Assembly: GCA_963932465.1 (NCBI GenBank)
Contig: OZ010796.1
Location: forward strand, 80,671,292-80,735,291
Reading direction: 5' to 3'
DNA length: 64,000 bases
From: Maratus speciosus
Lineage: Eukaryota; Arthropoda; Arachnida; Araneae; Salticidae
Shown here: positions 45,370 through 54,858 of the stretch, piece by piece
Numbering within the stretch: position 1 is the first letter of the stretch
How the letters are laid out: each line of letters begins with the position of its first letter
Program-made: the position numbers and the translations under genes
The notes under the pieces: generated by a model
Databases searched by the model: none
What the model was told of the DNA's origin: nothing
The model's input: the letters and a program-made list of their open reading frames with translations, nothing else

Positions 45370-45547
45370 CTGGGTTGCCACGCTTCAGGGAATTTCCAGA
45401 CATGGAAATTCTTCGGTACCAGTATTTTCTTATAGAAAATCTCTCCTTAACTAAGGCGAAATTTCTTGCGTTTAACCTAGATTTATTTTTCTATAAACAA
45501 ATACTTATATATTTCACTGGAAAATACCCTGAAGCGTGGCAACCCTG
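45370..45547. mobile_element. hAT-like MITE, CAGGGTTGCCACGC ends
   Basis: The right tip, inverted, is CAGGGTTGCCACGCTTCAGG; the left is CTGGGTTGCCACGCTTCAGG (second base changed). The inner segment 45418-45507 (ACCAGTATTTTCTTATAGAA ... AACCTAGATTTATTTTTCTA) matches 36319-36412 inside a TTAA-type element. No clean target duplication. Confidence 0.78.
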
Positions 45548-45572
45548 TATTTAAAATGTCTATCCCTATTAA

Positions 45573-45759
45573 CCCTTCCAGTGGCAAGTAATTATGTTGC
45601 TGTAATGTTGAACTCGCACCGTAATTTTCGAAAAAAATATTTCAAAATAAGGTAAAGCAATTTTACTACTTTTTTTCCCACCAAAGTTATAAAAGTAAAT
45701 TTTAACTTAAAGATTCCGGTGCAAATCTTAATTAAAATTAGGTAATGCTCTTCAAGGGA
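45573..45759. mobile_element. TTAA-MITE
   Basis: TTAA 45569-45572 and 45760-45763; tips CCCTTCCAGTGGC and (inverted) TCCCTTGAAGAGC. The interior (CGCACCGTAATTTTCGAAAA, TTTTTTTCCCACCAAAGTTA) matches the core of 15350-15541. Confidence 0.8.
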
Positions 45760-45808
45760 TTAAACTGGAAAGAGTTTTTACAGGTGCACTTTTGTTTTGT
45801 GGGTAATT

Positions 45809-46017
45809 CATAGATGCCAACATCTCTTAATGTTTCCGGAATCTGATCCAAGAGGAACATGTTTTCAACAGGAATTTTTTTTAATCAAACATTTCAAAAT
45901 GAAATCTAAAATGTACCTTACAGAAAGAAGACACATTTTCTTATACATATTTTCTGGTTTAAAACAAGTTTGCCTTGGATTAGACTCCTGAATAATTAAG
46001 AGATGTTGGCATCCATG
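45809..46017. mobile_element. hAT-like MITE, CATAGATGCCAAC ends
   Basis: CATAGATGCCAACATCTCTT and (inverted) CATGGATGCCAACATCTCTT, 209 bp; arms extend to TAAT. The end word resembles the CATAGCTGCCAAC family. A 64-codon frame across it is not a gene. Confidence 0.75.
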
Positions 46018-46048
46018 GATAAACCTGTAGAGTGAAATATATTACTTG

Positions 46049-46192
46049 CATAGCTGCCAACGTTTAGAATTTTTTTTTTTTATTTAATATAATTTTTTAA
46101 CTTATTTAGTTGTAAATTTCGGAGATTTAACAAAACAAAATCTTCTATAAAATTTTAATGATGAGAAAAAAGCGTAAAAGTTGGCAGCTATG
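46049..46192. mobile_element. hAT-like MITE, CATAGCTGCCAAC ends, copy 3
   Basis: CATAGCTGCCAACGTTTAG and (inverted) CATAGCTGCCAACTTTTACG, 144 bp; TTACTT flanks on both sides, one base displaced. The core is much diverged. Confidence 0.82.
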
Positions 46193-46257
46193 TTACTTAG
46201 GAGGTACACCTTAGGAAGTTGCCTTTTAAGGGATCTCTGTATTGAACTGCATATTAA

Positions 46258-47521
46258 CCCTCCGTCTACCAGATGGGTCCAACCCACTCAACACAAGGAC
46301 GTCCTCAAGGAAGCCAGAAGATGTCACATGTAGGATGTTGTGACGTCCAGAGGATATCCTGAAATTTCTTATAGACGTCCTAAAGACTCCTTCGGGCAGT
46401 CAAAATGTCCCACTTGTTGACATCTTCTGGGTGTCCGTAATAAGACATTTTAAGGATTTTTCAGGACATGATAAGACAATTTTAGGATACATTTTGAACT
46501 TTTTTGACATATGAAGGATAAAAGTAGGATATATTCTGGAGTAAATAGGATGCTTTTAGGAATAAATAGGATAGTTTTAGGAATTTCTAGTATGTCTTTA
46601 GGATAATCACAAGATTCTATTTAGACATTTTATGACTTATAAAGGATTAAAATAGGATATGGAAGATGGATAGGGAGGATAATATTCCCGCTTTTAATTT
46701 TAAATGTTATTGCAACGAGAATTAAAACTTTTCACAAAATGTGAGCGTTTTGCTCGTGCGTGCAAAATGATGCGGGTAGTGCAAGGTTAAATACCTTACA
46801 AGATATTTAGATATTCATTAAAACTTTTAATATAAATTTACTGCTTCCGTTAATATAAATTTACTGCTACCGTAATCAAACAAATATTTTTCGACAGGAT
46901 ATGTGTTTGACAGAAGATAGGTTAGTTAAGCTTTAAATAGTATAGAAATTTCGAAAAATTAGTTACCTTGGATTTCAAAATTAATAGGAAAGAATTCCTT
47001 AAATCCTGATAAAAATAGAAGTGCGAAGTGCAGGAGAAGTAAAATAATTTGAAGTAAAAAACGTGGTCTGTTTGAGAAGTGACGCGGTAAAAGGCGACTG
47101 TCAAATAATGGCGGTCGGATAGCTAAAAGTTGAGAAGTACTTCACTTCTGGTACAAATTCTGCGCATGTGCGCAGGTTATTCGGGCCAGAAGACGTCTTT
47201 CTGCGTTTTAAGGACAGTTCTTCCGAATTCTTCCTATGTATGACGTCCAGACGACATCAAATTTTGTCTTATTCAGGATATGACAACTATAGGATATGTA
47301 GTATCTTTATAGGATGTCCTACGGAAGTCTTTGGTTGTGTGGGCAATGGACCCGATGGGTACATTCGAAATATTTATTCTAACCAGAAATTTCTTTAAAA
47401 TAAACTAAATATGTAAACCAGACAATAATGAGTTAAGTAAATAAGTTCAATAGTTTTAAATAAGAATTCTGATGTGTAATATTTTTATAAAACTTGAGTA
47501 AAATTTTCGGTAGTTCTAGGG
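46258..47521. mobile_element. TTAA-MITE, CCCTCCGTCTACCAG, split by a 1-kb element
   Basis: TTAA 46254-46257 and 47522-47525. Without the insertion 46283-47343 it is the same about 200-bp element as at 48350 and 62342: CCGTCTACCAGATGGGTCC, then ATGGACCCGATGGGTACATT and a right tip (inverted) CCCTAGAACTACCG. Confidence 0.88.
46283..47343. mobile_element. Unclassified 1061-bp element with CAA duplication
   Basis: CCCACTCAACACAAGGACGT at the left and (inverted) CCCACACAACCAAAGACTTC at the right; CAA flanks both sides (46280-46282, 47344-47346). The body is full of (G)GACGTCC, TGTCC and TAGGAT words, many in inverted relation, and includes TGCGCATGTGCGCA. Three-base duplication and CAC-type tips could fit CACTA or Harbinger-type elements, but I cannot decide. 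No transposase frame. Confidence 0.7.
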
Positions 47522-47525
47522 TTAA

Positions 47526-47953
47526 ATAACTATAAATAAGCAATAAATAAAATTATGCATGCTTAAAAGTCTAGATTTTTTTAATCGACAATTACACACT
47601 TTGCGTCTAATGAGGAGTCTACCAACTTTTTCTAAATTTAATCGTGCAGTGTAAAAAACCTAAAACAGTTTTCAACAAATTTTAACAAGCGCTGTGTTTC
47701 TCAACATACATTCCAATAGTTTGCTATAACTTTTAGAGCGCTACAAAATTTTGTCAAAAATTTTCTGTCTACCTCCAATTTTAAGAAATTTTACATTAAA
47801 TATTAGTATTATAAATTTATTTGTATACACTGACAAAAAGCCTTCCATTAAAATTTGGAAAGTGTTCTTACAATGGGGACGCCAGTTCTCTTTCCGTATT
47901 TTAAGGGGAAGGGTGAAATTTCTAAAAATCCGGTTTTAAATTTCCATTTTGTA
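47526..47953. other. No feature recognised
   Basis: AT-rich spacer between MITE island and SINE. Confidence 0.4.
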
Positions 47954-47954
47954 A

Positions 47955-48200
47955 CGCCTCACCAGTAGCCGAGAGGTTCTGCTCTCGCAGCTGGTAGACG
48001 GGAGGTGCTGGGTTCGAACGCAATCATGCCCGTCGGCCTAATCGCTCGGAATTTTCGTGGTTTTCTTCGAACCATGGATTTCCATGCGTATATACGGGTT
48101 AGGTTCCCTTAGAAAGACCCCCACGAAGGACAGTCCTTCCTGGGCCTATATCCCTGGGATAGATAATTGGCCGTCAAAAATCAACCCAACCCAACCCATT
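47955..48200 (+). mobile_element. tRNA-derived SINE, plus strand, copy 3
   Basis: AGCCGAGAGGTTCTGCTCTC A-box end and GGGTTCGAACGC B-box-like word (one change). The 3' tail AACCCAACCCAACCCA is the clearest of the three copies. Confidence 0.86.
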
Positions 48201-48349
48201 TTGTATCATTTTATTAACTACTGCATTTTTTAGGATCTTTCATTTCATTAAAATCGTATTTGTAGGACAAAAGAAAAAAAAGCACGCACAGTTTTCAAGG
48301 GTAGACAAGAAAACTTCGTGAATCCCAACCATTAAGTTTTAACCCTTAA

Positions 48350-48549
48350 CCTTCCGTCTACCAGACGGGTCCATTGGACCCGACATGTACATTCAAAATA
48401 TTTATTCAAACCAGAAATTTCTTCAAAACAAACTAAATGTATAAATCAGACAATAATAAGTTAAATAAACAAATTAAATAGTTTTAAGTAAAAATTCTGG
48501 TGTAGAATGTTTTTATAAAACTTGAGTAAAATTTCCGGTAGTTCTAGGG
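48350..48549. mobile_element. TTAA-MITE, 200 bp, CTACCAG/CTACCG family
   Basis: TTAA 48346-48349 and 48550-48553; left CCTTCCGTCTACCAG, right (inverted) CCCTAGAACTACCGG. A perfect stem CGGGTCC-ATT-GGACCCG (48366-48382) starts 16 nt from the left tip. Almost identical in length and sequence to 62342-62541, so this subfamily is comparatively young. Confidence 0.92.
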
Positions 48550-48792
48550 TTAATTGCATGAATTATTCTTTTAGAATTGGGTTTTTTATTTTTATATTAA
48601 GGATTAGACACCAGAAATCTTAAGATAGATTTTTAACTTTATTTAATAGCACATTTCTGTAATTTTTGAGGATTAATATTTCTATTGGGTTGGCAACTAA
48701 GTTCCCGCAGTTTTTTTAAATAGAAGTTTTCTACCGGAATCTATATTTTGTTTTATGGGTAGAGTTAATTTGTGTTAATATTCAGATCGTAA

Positions 48793-50044
48793 AGTGTAGT
48801 GTCAAGTTAAGGACAAGGAGCACTTTCGACACCTCCTCCTCGTTTCTTTTTATCAAGGTTGTTGGCAATGGTGCCCGATGGGCTACTTTTTTTAATTCAG
48901 ATTCTTGACTGGCACCACCTTTTTGAAATGGTGAAATGCGCCATATTTAATGACACCTTAATTAAGGCCAAAACAGAGATAATTTTACCGTTTCAAAAAG
49001 TGGTGGCAATCAAGAAATCTGAATTAAAAAAAGTAGCCCACTGGCAACACTGGTTGTTGGCCGCAAAAGCTGTTCGCAATATTTGTGTTGTGTACGACCA
49101 TAGCTGAAAGAACTGCTCATGATTGGTATGCCAAGTTCAAAAATGGAAATTTTGACATCAACGACGCACCTCGTTCTGGCCGTCGAGTTGAGTTCAATGA
49201 AGAGCTGTTAAACCAACTTTTGCACGAAAATTCGCATCAAACGACAAGGGAACTCGCAGAGAAAATGAAATTCTCCCACACTGCTATAGAGAAGCATCTT
49301 CACTCAATGGGAAAGGTTCAGAAGTGTAGCGCATGGGTTCCGCATGCTTTACGTGACAACAACAAAATCAGCGAGCCACAATTTCCGCTGGTTTTCTTGC
49401 TTGTCACCGCTCAACTCATGAAAACAAACAACGATTCCTTTACCGAATCGTTACTGGCGACGAAAAATGGTGCCTGCACATTAATATGAAGCAGCGCAAG
49501 AAATGGCTTAGCCCCAGTAAATTACCAACACCGCCCGTGAAACAAGATCTGCATCCACGTAAAACGATGTTGTGTGTATGGTGGGACTGGGAAGGGATTA
49601 TCCATTACGAATTGCTTGAACGGAACCAAGCGGTTAACGTAGAACTTTGTGTTCAACAGATGGAACGACTCAACACGGCTACTCAAGAGAAAAGACCTAA
49701 TCGCAACATGGAGTTCTTTTGCTGCACGACAATGCCCGCCCTCATATCGCCAATATGAGCAAGGAAGCCAATCAAACGCATAGCTGAGAAGTGCTGCCGC
49801 ACCTGCCGTAATACCTCGTTTTGGAACGAACAGATTTCCACCTTTCTCGATCTTTTGCAAATGCTATAAGCGGAGCTTCGTTCAATACTAATGCAGAATT
49901 TAGAGCTTGGTTGGATGAATTTTTCGAGTCGAAACTGGGGGATTTCAACCAACGAGGTATTGAAAATCTTGTTGAACGTTGGGAAGAAGTTGAAAACAAC
50001 AAGGAAGAATACATTGTTGATCAATTAATTGTTAAATTTTATTG
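48793..50044 (+). pseudogene. mariner transposase (DD34D type), disrupted
   Basis: Reading from about 48813: KDKEHFRHLLLVSFYQG, then a 187-bp MITE, then TIAERTAHDWYAKFKNGNFD, DAPRSGRR and WVPHALRDNN, the helix-turn-helix and WVPH hallmark of mariners. A one-base shift near 49365 moves the frame to RIVTGDEKW (first Asp, 49459-49461) and VWWDWEGIIHYELLERNQ. A further shift near 49705 gives LLLHDNARPH (second Asp, 49728-49730). The YSPDLAP box with the third Asp is replaced by YLVLERTDF and seems lost. The C-terminus (GIENLVERW, EYIVD) is intact to a stop at 50042. An inactive transposase of DNA cut-and-paste type. Confidence 0.9.
48866..49052. mobile_element. hAT MITE inserted in the mariner gene
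   Basis: The perfect 8-bp duplication GTTGTTGG (48858-48865, 49053-49060) brackets 187 bp whose right tip, inverted, is CAGTGTTGCCAGTGGGCTAC. The left tip has mutated to CAATGGTGCCCGATGGGCTA. Same family as 50312-50504. Removing it with one duplication restores the mariner reading frame at this point. Confidence 0.9.
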
Positions 50045-50121
50045 AAAAATAAATTTTTAAAATAGGGCGAGAACTTTGTTAACAACCCAGTTGGCATTCC
50101 ATAGTTGGCATTCCATTTTAA

Positions 50122-50521
50122 CCTTTTCGACTCGGGTGTCTCTTTTACAAATTTTATTCAGTTGACACCACTTTTTAAAAGAAGTTTCCTTCAAGTACAC
50201 ACTTTCAAAAATGCTCTACTTGAATAAGGCAAATTTTATTTTCCTTTATCACTGGTGTTAATGTCAAATTTTTCAAAGAAAGACGATGTCCAGTCAGGCT
50301 GAACATACGAGCAGTGTTGCCAGTGGGCTACTTTTTTTAAATTCAGATTTCTTGATTGCCACCGTTTTTTTGAAACGGTAAAATTACCTTTGTTTTCACC
50401 TTAATTAATATGTCATTAAATAAGCTGCATTTTACCATTTCAAAAAAAGTGGTGCCAAACAAGAATCGGAATTAAAAAAAAAAGTAGCCCATCTGGCAAC
50501 ACTGCATACGAGTGAAAAAAG
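50122..50521. mobile_element. TTAA-MITE inside the mariner end array
   Basis: TTAA 50118-50121 and 50522-50525; tips CCTTTTCGACTCGGG and (inverted, hAT insert removed) CTTTTTTCACTCGTATG. A stem GTCCAG-TCAGG-CTGAAC with one G-T pair (50288-50304) lies 16 nt from the right tip when the insert is discounted. Confidence 0.84.
50312..50504. mobile_element. hAT MITE, CAGTGTTGCCAG ends, third nesting layer
   Basis: Perfect 8-bp duplication CATACGAG (50304-50311, 50505-50512). Left CAGTGTTGCCAGTGGGCTAC, right (inverted) CAGTGTTGCCAGATGGGCTA; 193 bp. Sits inside a TTAA-MITE that itself sits inside the mariner end array. Confidence 0.93.
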
Positions 50522-51086
50522 TTAATGATCTGAAATTTAGCATAAATTAACTCGATCAAAAAACAATAATACAGATTACGACAGAAAAAATGTATTTTTA
50601 AAAAAGGTGGGAACATAGTTGCCAATTCTGTTGTCTCTCTATAGTTGACATTCCATTTTATTATATGAAATTTAATATAAATTAGCCCGATCAAAAAATC
50701 ATAGCATAGAAACCTGCAGCAAAAATGTTTGTAGGAAAACGGCGGGAACTCACTTGCCAACCCACTCTGAACTCTATAGTTGACATTACATTTTAATGAT
50801 CTGAATTTAAACATAAATTAACTCCATCAAAAAAACAGAATATAGATTCTGGTAGAAAAAGTGTATTTAAACAAACTGCGGGAACTTAGTTGCCAACCCA
50901 ATATATAAATATAGTGGTTGTAAGAACTTAATTTATGTATTAAAAATTAAATAAAAAGGTGATGGAAATTTACATCACTATGCAATTAAGGGGTAAAGGC
51001 AACTTTAGATCATATGGGAAGAAATTATCTATTTTAGTAGGTATTCACAAACTGTGATGGAATTCGACAAGAAAACAATGATTTAA

Positions 51087-51293
51087 CACTTTTAGGGGCA
51101 AGGTACTTCTATTCGCAAAATATTTAAATGAATGAATCACGCCAGAATTTACAAACAAATTTATTTCGAAGAAATGAAAAGCTTTTGATCCCGTACTTAA
51201 TAAAAGGAAAATTTTCATTCCAATATTCTGGTGCCAATGTAGCATTCGGGGATTAAAAAGTGGTCCAAAAATGAGCCACCGCCCTTGAAGGGG
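51087..51293. mobile_element. TTAA-MITE
   Basis: TTAA 51083-51086 and 51294-51297; tips CACTTTTAGGGGC and (inverted) CCCCTTCAAGGGC. An imperfect stem GTGGTCC...GAGCCAC lies 14 nt from the right tip. Similar in layout to 5149-5355. Confidence 0.82.
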
Positions 51294-51297
51294 TTAA

Positions 51298-51820
51298 GGG
51301 AAGGCATGACTGGGTGCAATCCTATGGGAAATATGCGAGCTTTAAGACCCGTTTCCTCAAAGACTACCCGACCGATTTTGATGAAATTTCGAATACATAT
51401 TATCTGGATTATGCTCAAGAGTTATGGCATAGTATTTTTCTGCGATAAAAATTTTCATTTTAGAGCAATGGCAATTTTTCAAAATTTTTCTATTTTCAGA
51501 GATGTTTTTACTGAAATAGTTAAAATTTTTAAAAACTCCCTGCCACATTGATCTTATATTTATACTCTAACACTTTTTTTTAAATAGCTCCAGTACTTTA
51601 GGAATTAACGGAGTTTTTAGATGAAAGATACAATTTTCCGGAGAGCTAAAAAACTTTGAAACTTTTAACTTGTCTGAAGTTCTTGCACAGTTTTATGAAA
51701 CACATGAATTAAAGTATATATAAACACTTGGATAAAATTTAGTTACATATAATAAATGAGTATAAAATATAAGAGCAAAATTTATGTGAGTGGGCGTGGC
51801 ACCCCAGTCGTGTCTTCCTT
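51298..51820. other. No gene; widespread CCGATTTTGATGAAATTT motif
   Basis: ACCGATTTTGATGAAATTTC at about 51370-51389 is a motif shared in variant form with the tandem arrays of this window. Open frames on both strands here overlap it and have no domain. Confidence 0.45.
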
Positions 51821-51823
51821 TAA

Positions 51824-52025
51824 CCCGAATAAACGCGCGCATAACCAGGGTATGAATGGTTTTTACTTTGTGACTAATAAATACAAATAATAATCTTCAC
51901 CTTATTTAATCAGAGACAAATTTGCGATAAAAGAAGGTGAAGATTACTTTTAAAAAGTTAGTGGTGATAATTGTAAAATCCGTACACATTCCGTGTGCAT
52001 CAGGCCCGGCGCGCGTCCTCCCGGG
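51824..52025. mobile_element. TTAA-MITE, CCCG...ACGCGCGC ends
   Basis: TTAA 51820-51823 and 52026-52029; left CCCGAATAAACGCGCGC, right (inverted) CCCGGGAGGACGCGCGCC. The interior has ACCTTATTTAATCAGAG ... GAAGGTGAAGATTA ... TTAGTGGTGATA, a relative of the shared core. The stem GTACAC/GTGTGC is farther in (27 nt) than in other members. Confidence 0.8.
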
Positions 52026-52029
52026 TTAA

Positions 52030-52590
52030 GAAAAATGACTGATGATTACTTTTATAAACAAACTTAAATTTCTAAATCCTGTACAGGAACAGTTTTATTA
52101 TAATATAACTTGTTGCGTTATAATAAAAATGTCGTGTAGGCTAAACCATAAGTAGATGATCTAAAAAAGAAAAATTGTTGAAATACCATCTATAAATTTA
52201 GAAAAATAAAATTTAGATTACTTACAAAATATTTTTTGAGCCTTTTTTCTTTTTTTTAAACATTATACAGTTTTTTAGGTTCCTTTCACACCAGTAACCT
52301 ATTCCAATTATAGTCACATTGTTTTGAAAGTTTATTTTCTCACAATCGAAATTTCAGATATCATCCTCAAAGTTAGGCTACACCACTAAAATTCATGATA
52401 AATGCGTTATATATTTTTCTGGACTACGTGATCCAAGAAATTAAAATAAAAACTCAAAGCCAGGTATTAAATTTTAAAATTTTTGTACAAATTTTAATAT
52501 GTTAGACTTATGATGGGAAAAAAAATGTGGACAAATATGGCAGAGAGGAAATTGCCTAATTTATTAGAAAAAAAACTTGGCCAGGCATTA
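52030..52590. other. No feature recognised
   Basis: AT-rich spacer. Confidence 0.45.
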
Positions 52591-52593
52591 GAC

Positions 52594-52760
52594 CAGGGGT
52601 GGCCAACCTTTTTGTCTAAAATTCACTTGACACCGTTTCCTAAGAATTGTAATTTTGTCCTGTTTAAATTGCAGACTTTCGGTCATTAAACAATGCATTT
52701 TTTTCTGTACATAAATACTGGTATTTATGTGGCACGCGTGCCGCAGGTTGCCCATCCCTG
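52594..52760 (-). mobile_element. hAT MITE, CAGGGGTGGCCAACC, second copy
   Basis: 167 bp, nearly identical to 43234-43400 in reverse orientation (for example GACACCGTTTCCTAAGAATT and AAACAATGCATTTTTTTCTG). Target octamers CATTAGAC and CTTTAGAC differ by one base. Confidence 0.92.
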
Positions 52761-52764
52761 CTTT

Positions 52765-53350
52765 AGACAGATATGAATAATCCGGTGTTTAAAGCGTTAA
52801 AAACATAATTATAATGTTTAAATCAGAAAAAATATTTAAAAAATATTGTTTGCATAAGTACAACTAAATTAAGTTATTGAGACATCAGTCGGTGGAGAAA
52901 AAAATATATTTTATTAAAAGAAAAGATTAAAAGATTATAAATTCTGACGATCCCTGCTTTAAACAAAAATGTTTATCTTAAAAAAGATAAATGTGTCTTC
53001 AAGATTCCTGGCATTTTTCGGTATATTAATGAGGAACATGCTTTCAAGAACTAAGAAAAAGAAATACTTTAAGTGGTCTGAAACGAAGTATCCGATTAGA
53101 ATCTGAATCAAAATAAGAAATGCTATCTATTTATTCGCGATTAAGCATTTAGCAACCGTACATAAAACGAAAAAAAAAAAGCTGTCTGAGGCCTATGGGC
53201 CAAGTATTTCGAGGATCTCTTCTATATCGTTACGAAACATGTGTATTTTTCACCACTTTCTCTGCTCACCTTTAGACTACTCTCTTGTTTTATGAAGTTC
53301 TTCACAATTTAAAAATTTCTTCAGAATAGATTTTCCAAAACAAATTGCAT
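52765..53350. other. No feature recognised
   Basis: AT-rich spacer without bounded elements. Confidence 0.45.
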
Positions 53351-53357
53351 CTTTTAA

Positions 53358-54059
53358 GGAGACAGTTTACGTCAAAATTGGTCAAAAAATCGATTTTGTT
53401 TTTAGAATAGTAAATGAAAGCCTGCTTAATTGTGAATATTTTGACACATTTTTACCCATACGACAATTATATCGCGAGATATGGTAAATTTTGTTAATAC
53501 ACCCAGCACAATTACCTACACAAATTAAAATTTTAAATGGCTTTTTCTCCATGTTCATATTTGCTTCACTTTTATGTTTTAAAAATGCTAAGGCTTTTTT
53601 CTTAATATTTGAGATAGAGATTTAAATTTTTCTGTGCATGTTCTTTATTATATATGTAATACATCTGCACATGGAATTAGCCTTCAGGTTTTTTGTTGTT
53701 TAAAAAAAATAAAAGTATATGAAGATGTGTTCGATTTCATAGTTTTATACTATATATATATCAGTAAAGAAAAAAAATTATTAAATGTAATATTAGATGC
53801 ATCTAAAAATCCATGCGCAGTCTTATGTAATAGAAATTTGAAAATTTTTAAAAAAAATTGGTCAAAAATATCAATATTTTAAAAAGTAGTAGAGATTTTA
53901 AAAAATTCATTTTTTTTAACTCTTTTAAAATTTTAATTAAATATGCATTTAATTTTTTTTCAAAATGTACTTTTAGTTGAACATTGAAATGCAGTGAGTT
54001 CACCATTTGAACTATATTTTAAAAAATAAACAAACTTGTTGAAAAGGTAAACTGTCTCT
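53358..54059. mobile_element. TTAA-flanked element, GGAGACAGTTTAC ends
   Basis: TTAA 53354-53357 and 54060-54063; left GGAGACAGTTTACGTC, right (inverted) AGAGACAGTTTACC. Tips lack the CCC start of the other TTAA elements, and the piece GGTCAAAAAATCGATTTTG follows the left tip. Kolobok transposons also duplicate TTAA and are a possible source, but this is unproven. The 82-codon frame inside has no domain. Confidence 0.75.
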
Positions 54060-54063
54060 TTAA

Positions 54064-54850
54064 TCATTATACAGAAAATATCCACGATAAACATAGGCTA
54101 GTAAATTGCCCATTAGTTTGTTGCATAAACGCATTGCTGATTAAATTGCTATCAGATACTATCAGGGAAAAGCGTTTTCTAACTTTTGTCTACATTGAAA
54201 AGAAATGTCGCCCTGTTAAAGAGATAAATATAGACTATTAAATTTTACTTAAAACATCGTTTGTGTACAGGTGTAATAACAGTCATAAAATCTATTACAA
54301 GCTAAAGAAACTTTTTTAGCCTATAATCAAATTTCTTACTCGGATTGCTGTAAAACGTTTGCTGTGAACTAATGAGAAAGGAAAAGTAAAACTTATTTTG
54401 GTAGTCTACAGGTAATTGAGAGATTGATCGCTGAGTAAAATGCTCGGTAAATTTACAAAAATAAGAGATATTTTAACTGTTGGGAGAGAGAAAGAAAAGT
54501 TACGGTGTAGAGCGGCCTTTTTCAATTAATTTTGTTCACATCAATATTTTTATTTTTTTACGCCTAAATAAAATTGTCGTTAGTTCTCACAGAATACTGA
54601 ATATGAGAAAGTGAAAAGTAAAATGTAATTTCATATAAGTACCTGACTTGTTCATGGAACTATTATTTAATGTTTTGTTCGTTTAACAAGAGGCTGGTTG
54701 GAGCAAGAAGAGTAAATCACGTTTTGTTTGGTTAAGAAAAGACCATGATTGGAACAAAAAGAGAATTTAACTGGATCAGGGATATCAAATCATAATAACT
54801 TTAAATTTCGTCGATCATCACTTATAAATTAATAAAAGGCTCAACGACAA
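54064..54850. other. No feature recognised
   Basis: AT-rich spacer. Confidence 0.45.
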
Positions 54851-54858
54851 ACTATTAA

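Larger units (their letters stand above)
48685..50901 (+). mobile_element. mariner transposon with long, multiplied inverted ends
   Basis: TTGGGTTGGCAACTAAGTTC opens the element next to TA (48683-48684); its inverse closes it at 50901 next to TA (50902-50903). Pairing of the two ends runs for about 125 bp. The right end is present in about four tandem versions between 50066 and 50901. Total 2217 bp exceeds the usual 1.3 kb of mariners because of this and of three inserted MITEs. The gene is broken. Confidence 0.9.
50066..50901. repeat. Tandem copies of the mariner right end, about 135 bp
   Basis: End-like words (inverted TTGGGTTGGCAACTAAGTTC) recur at about 50066-50089, 50605-50626, 50742-50762 and 50878-50901. 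Each but the last is followed by ATAGTTGNCATTCCATTTTA and TAAATTANCTCNATCAAAAA, which also occur, inverted, inside the left end. The first interval is enlarged by a nested MITE pair. Confidence 0.82.

Noticed and set aside
49522..50024. Minus-strand frames of 80-113 codons
   Set aside because: Antisense of the mariner transposase gene.
53634..53882. 82-codon frame
   Set aside because: Lies within the TTAA-flanked GGAGACAGTTTAC element, is Lys/Ile-rich and has no domain.
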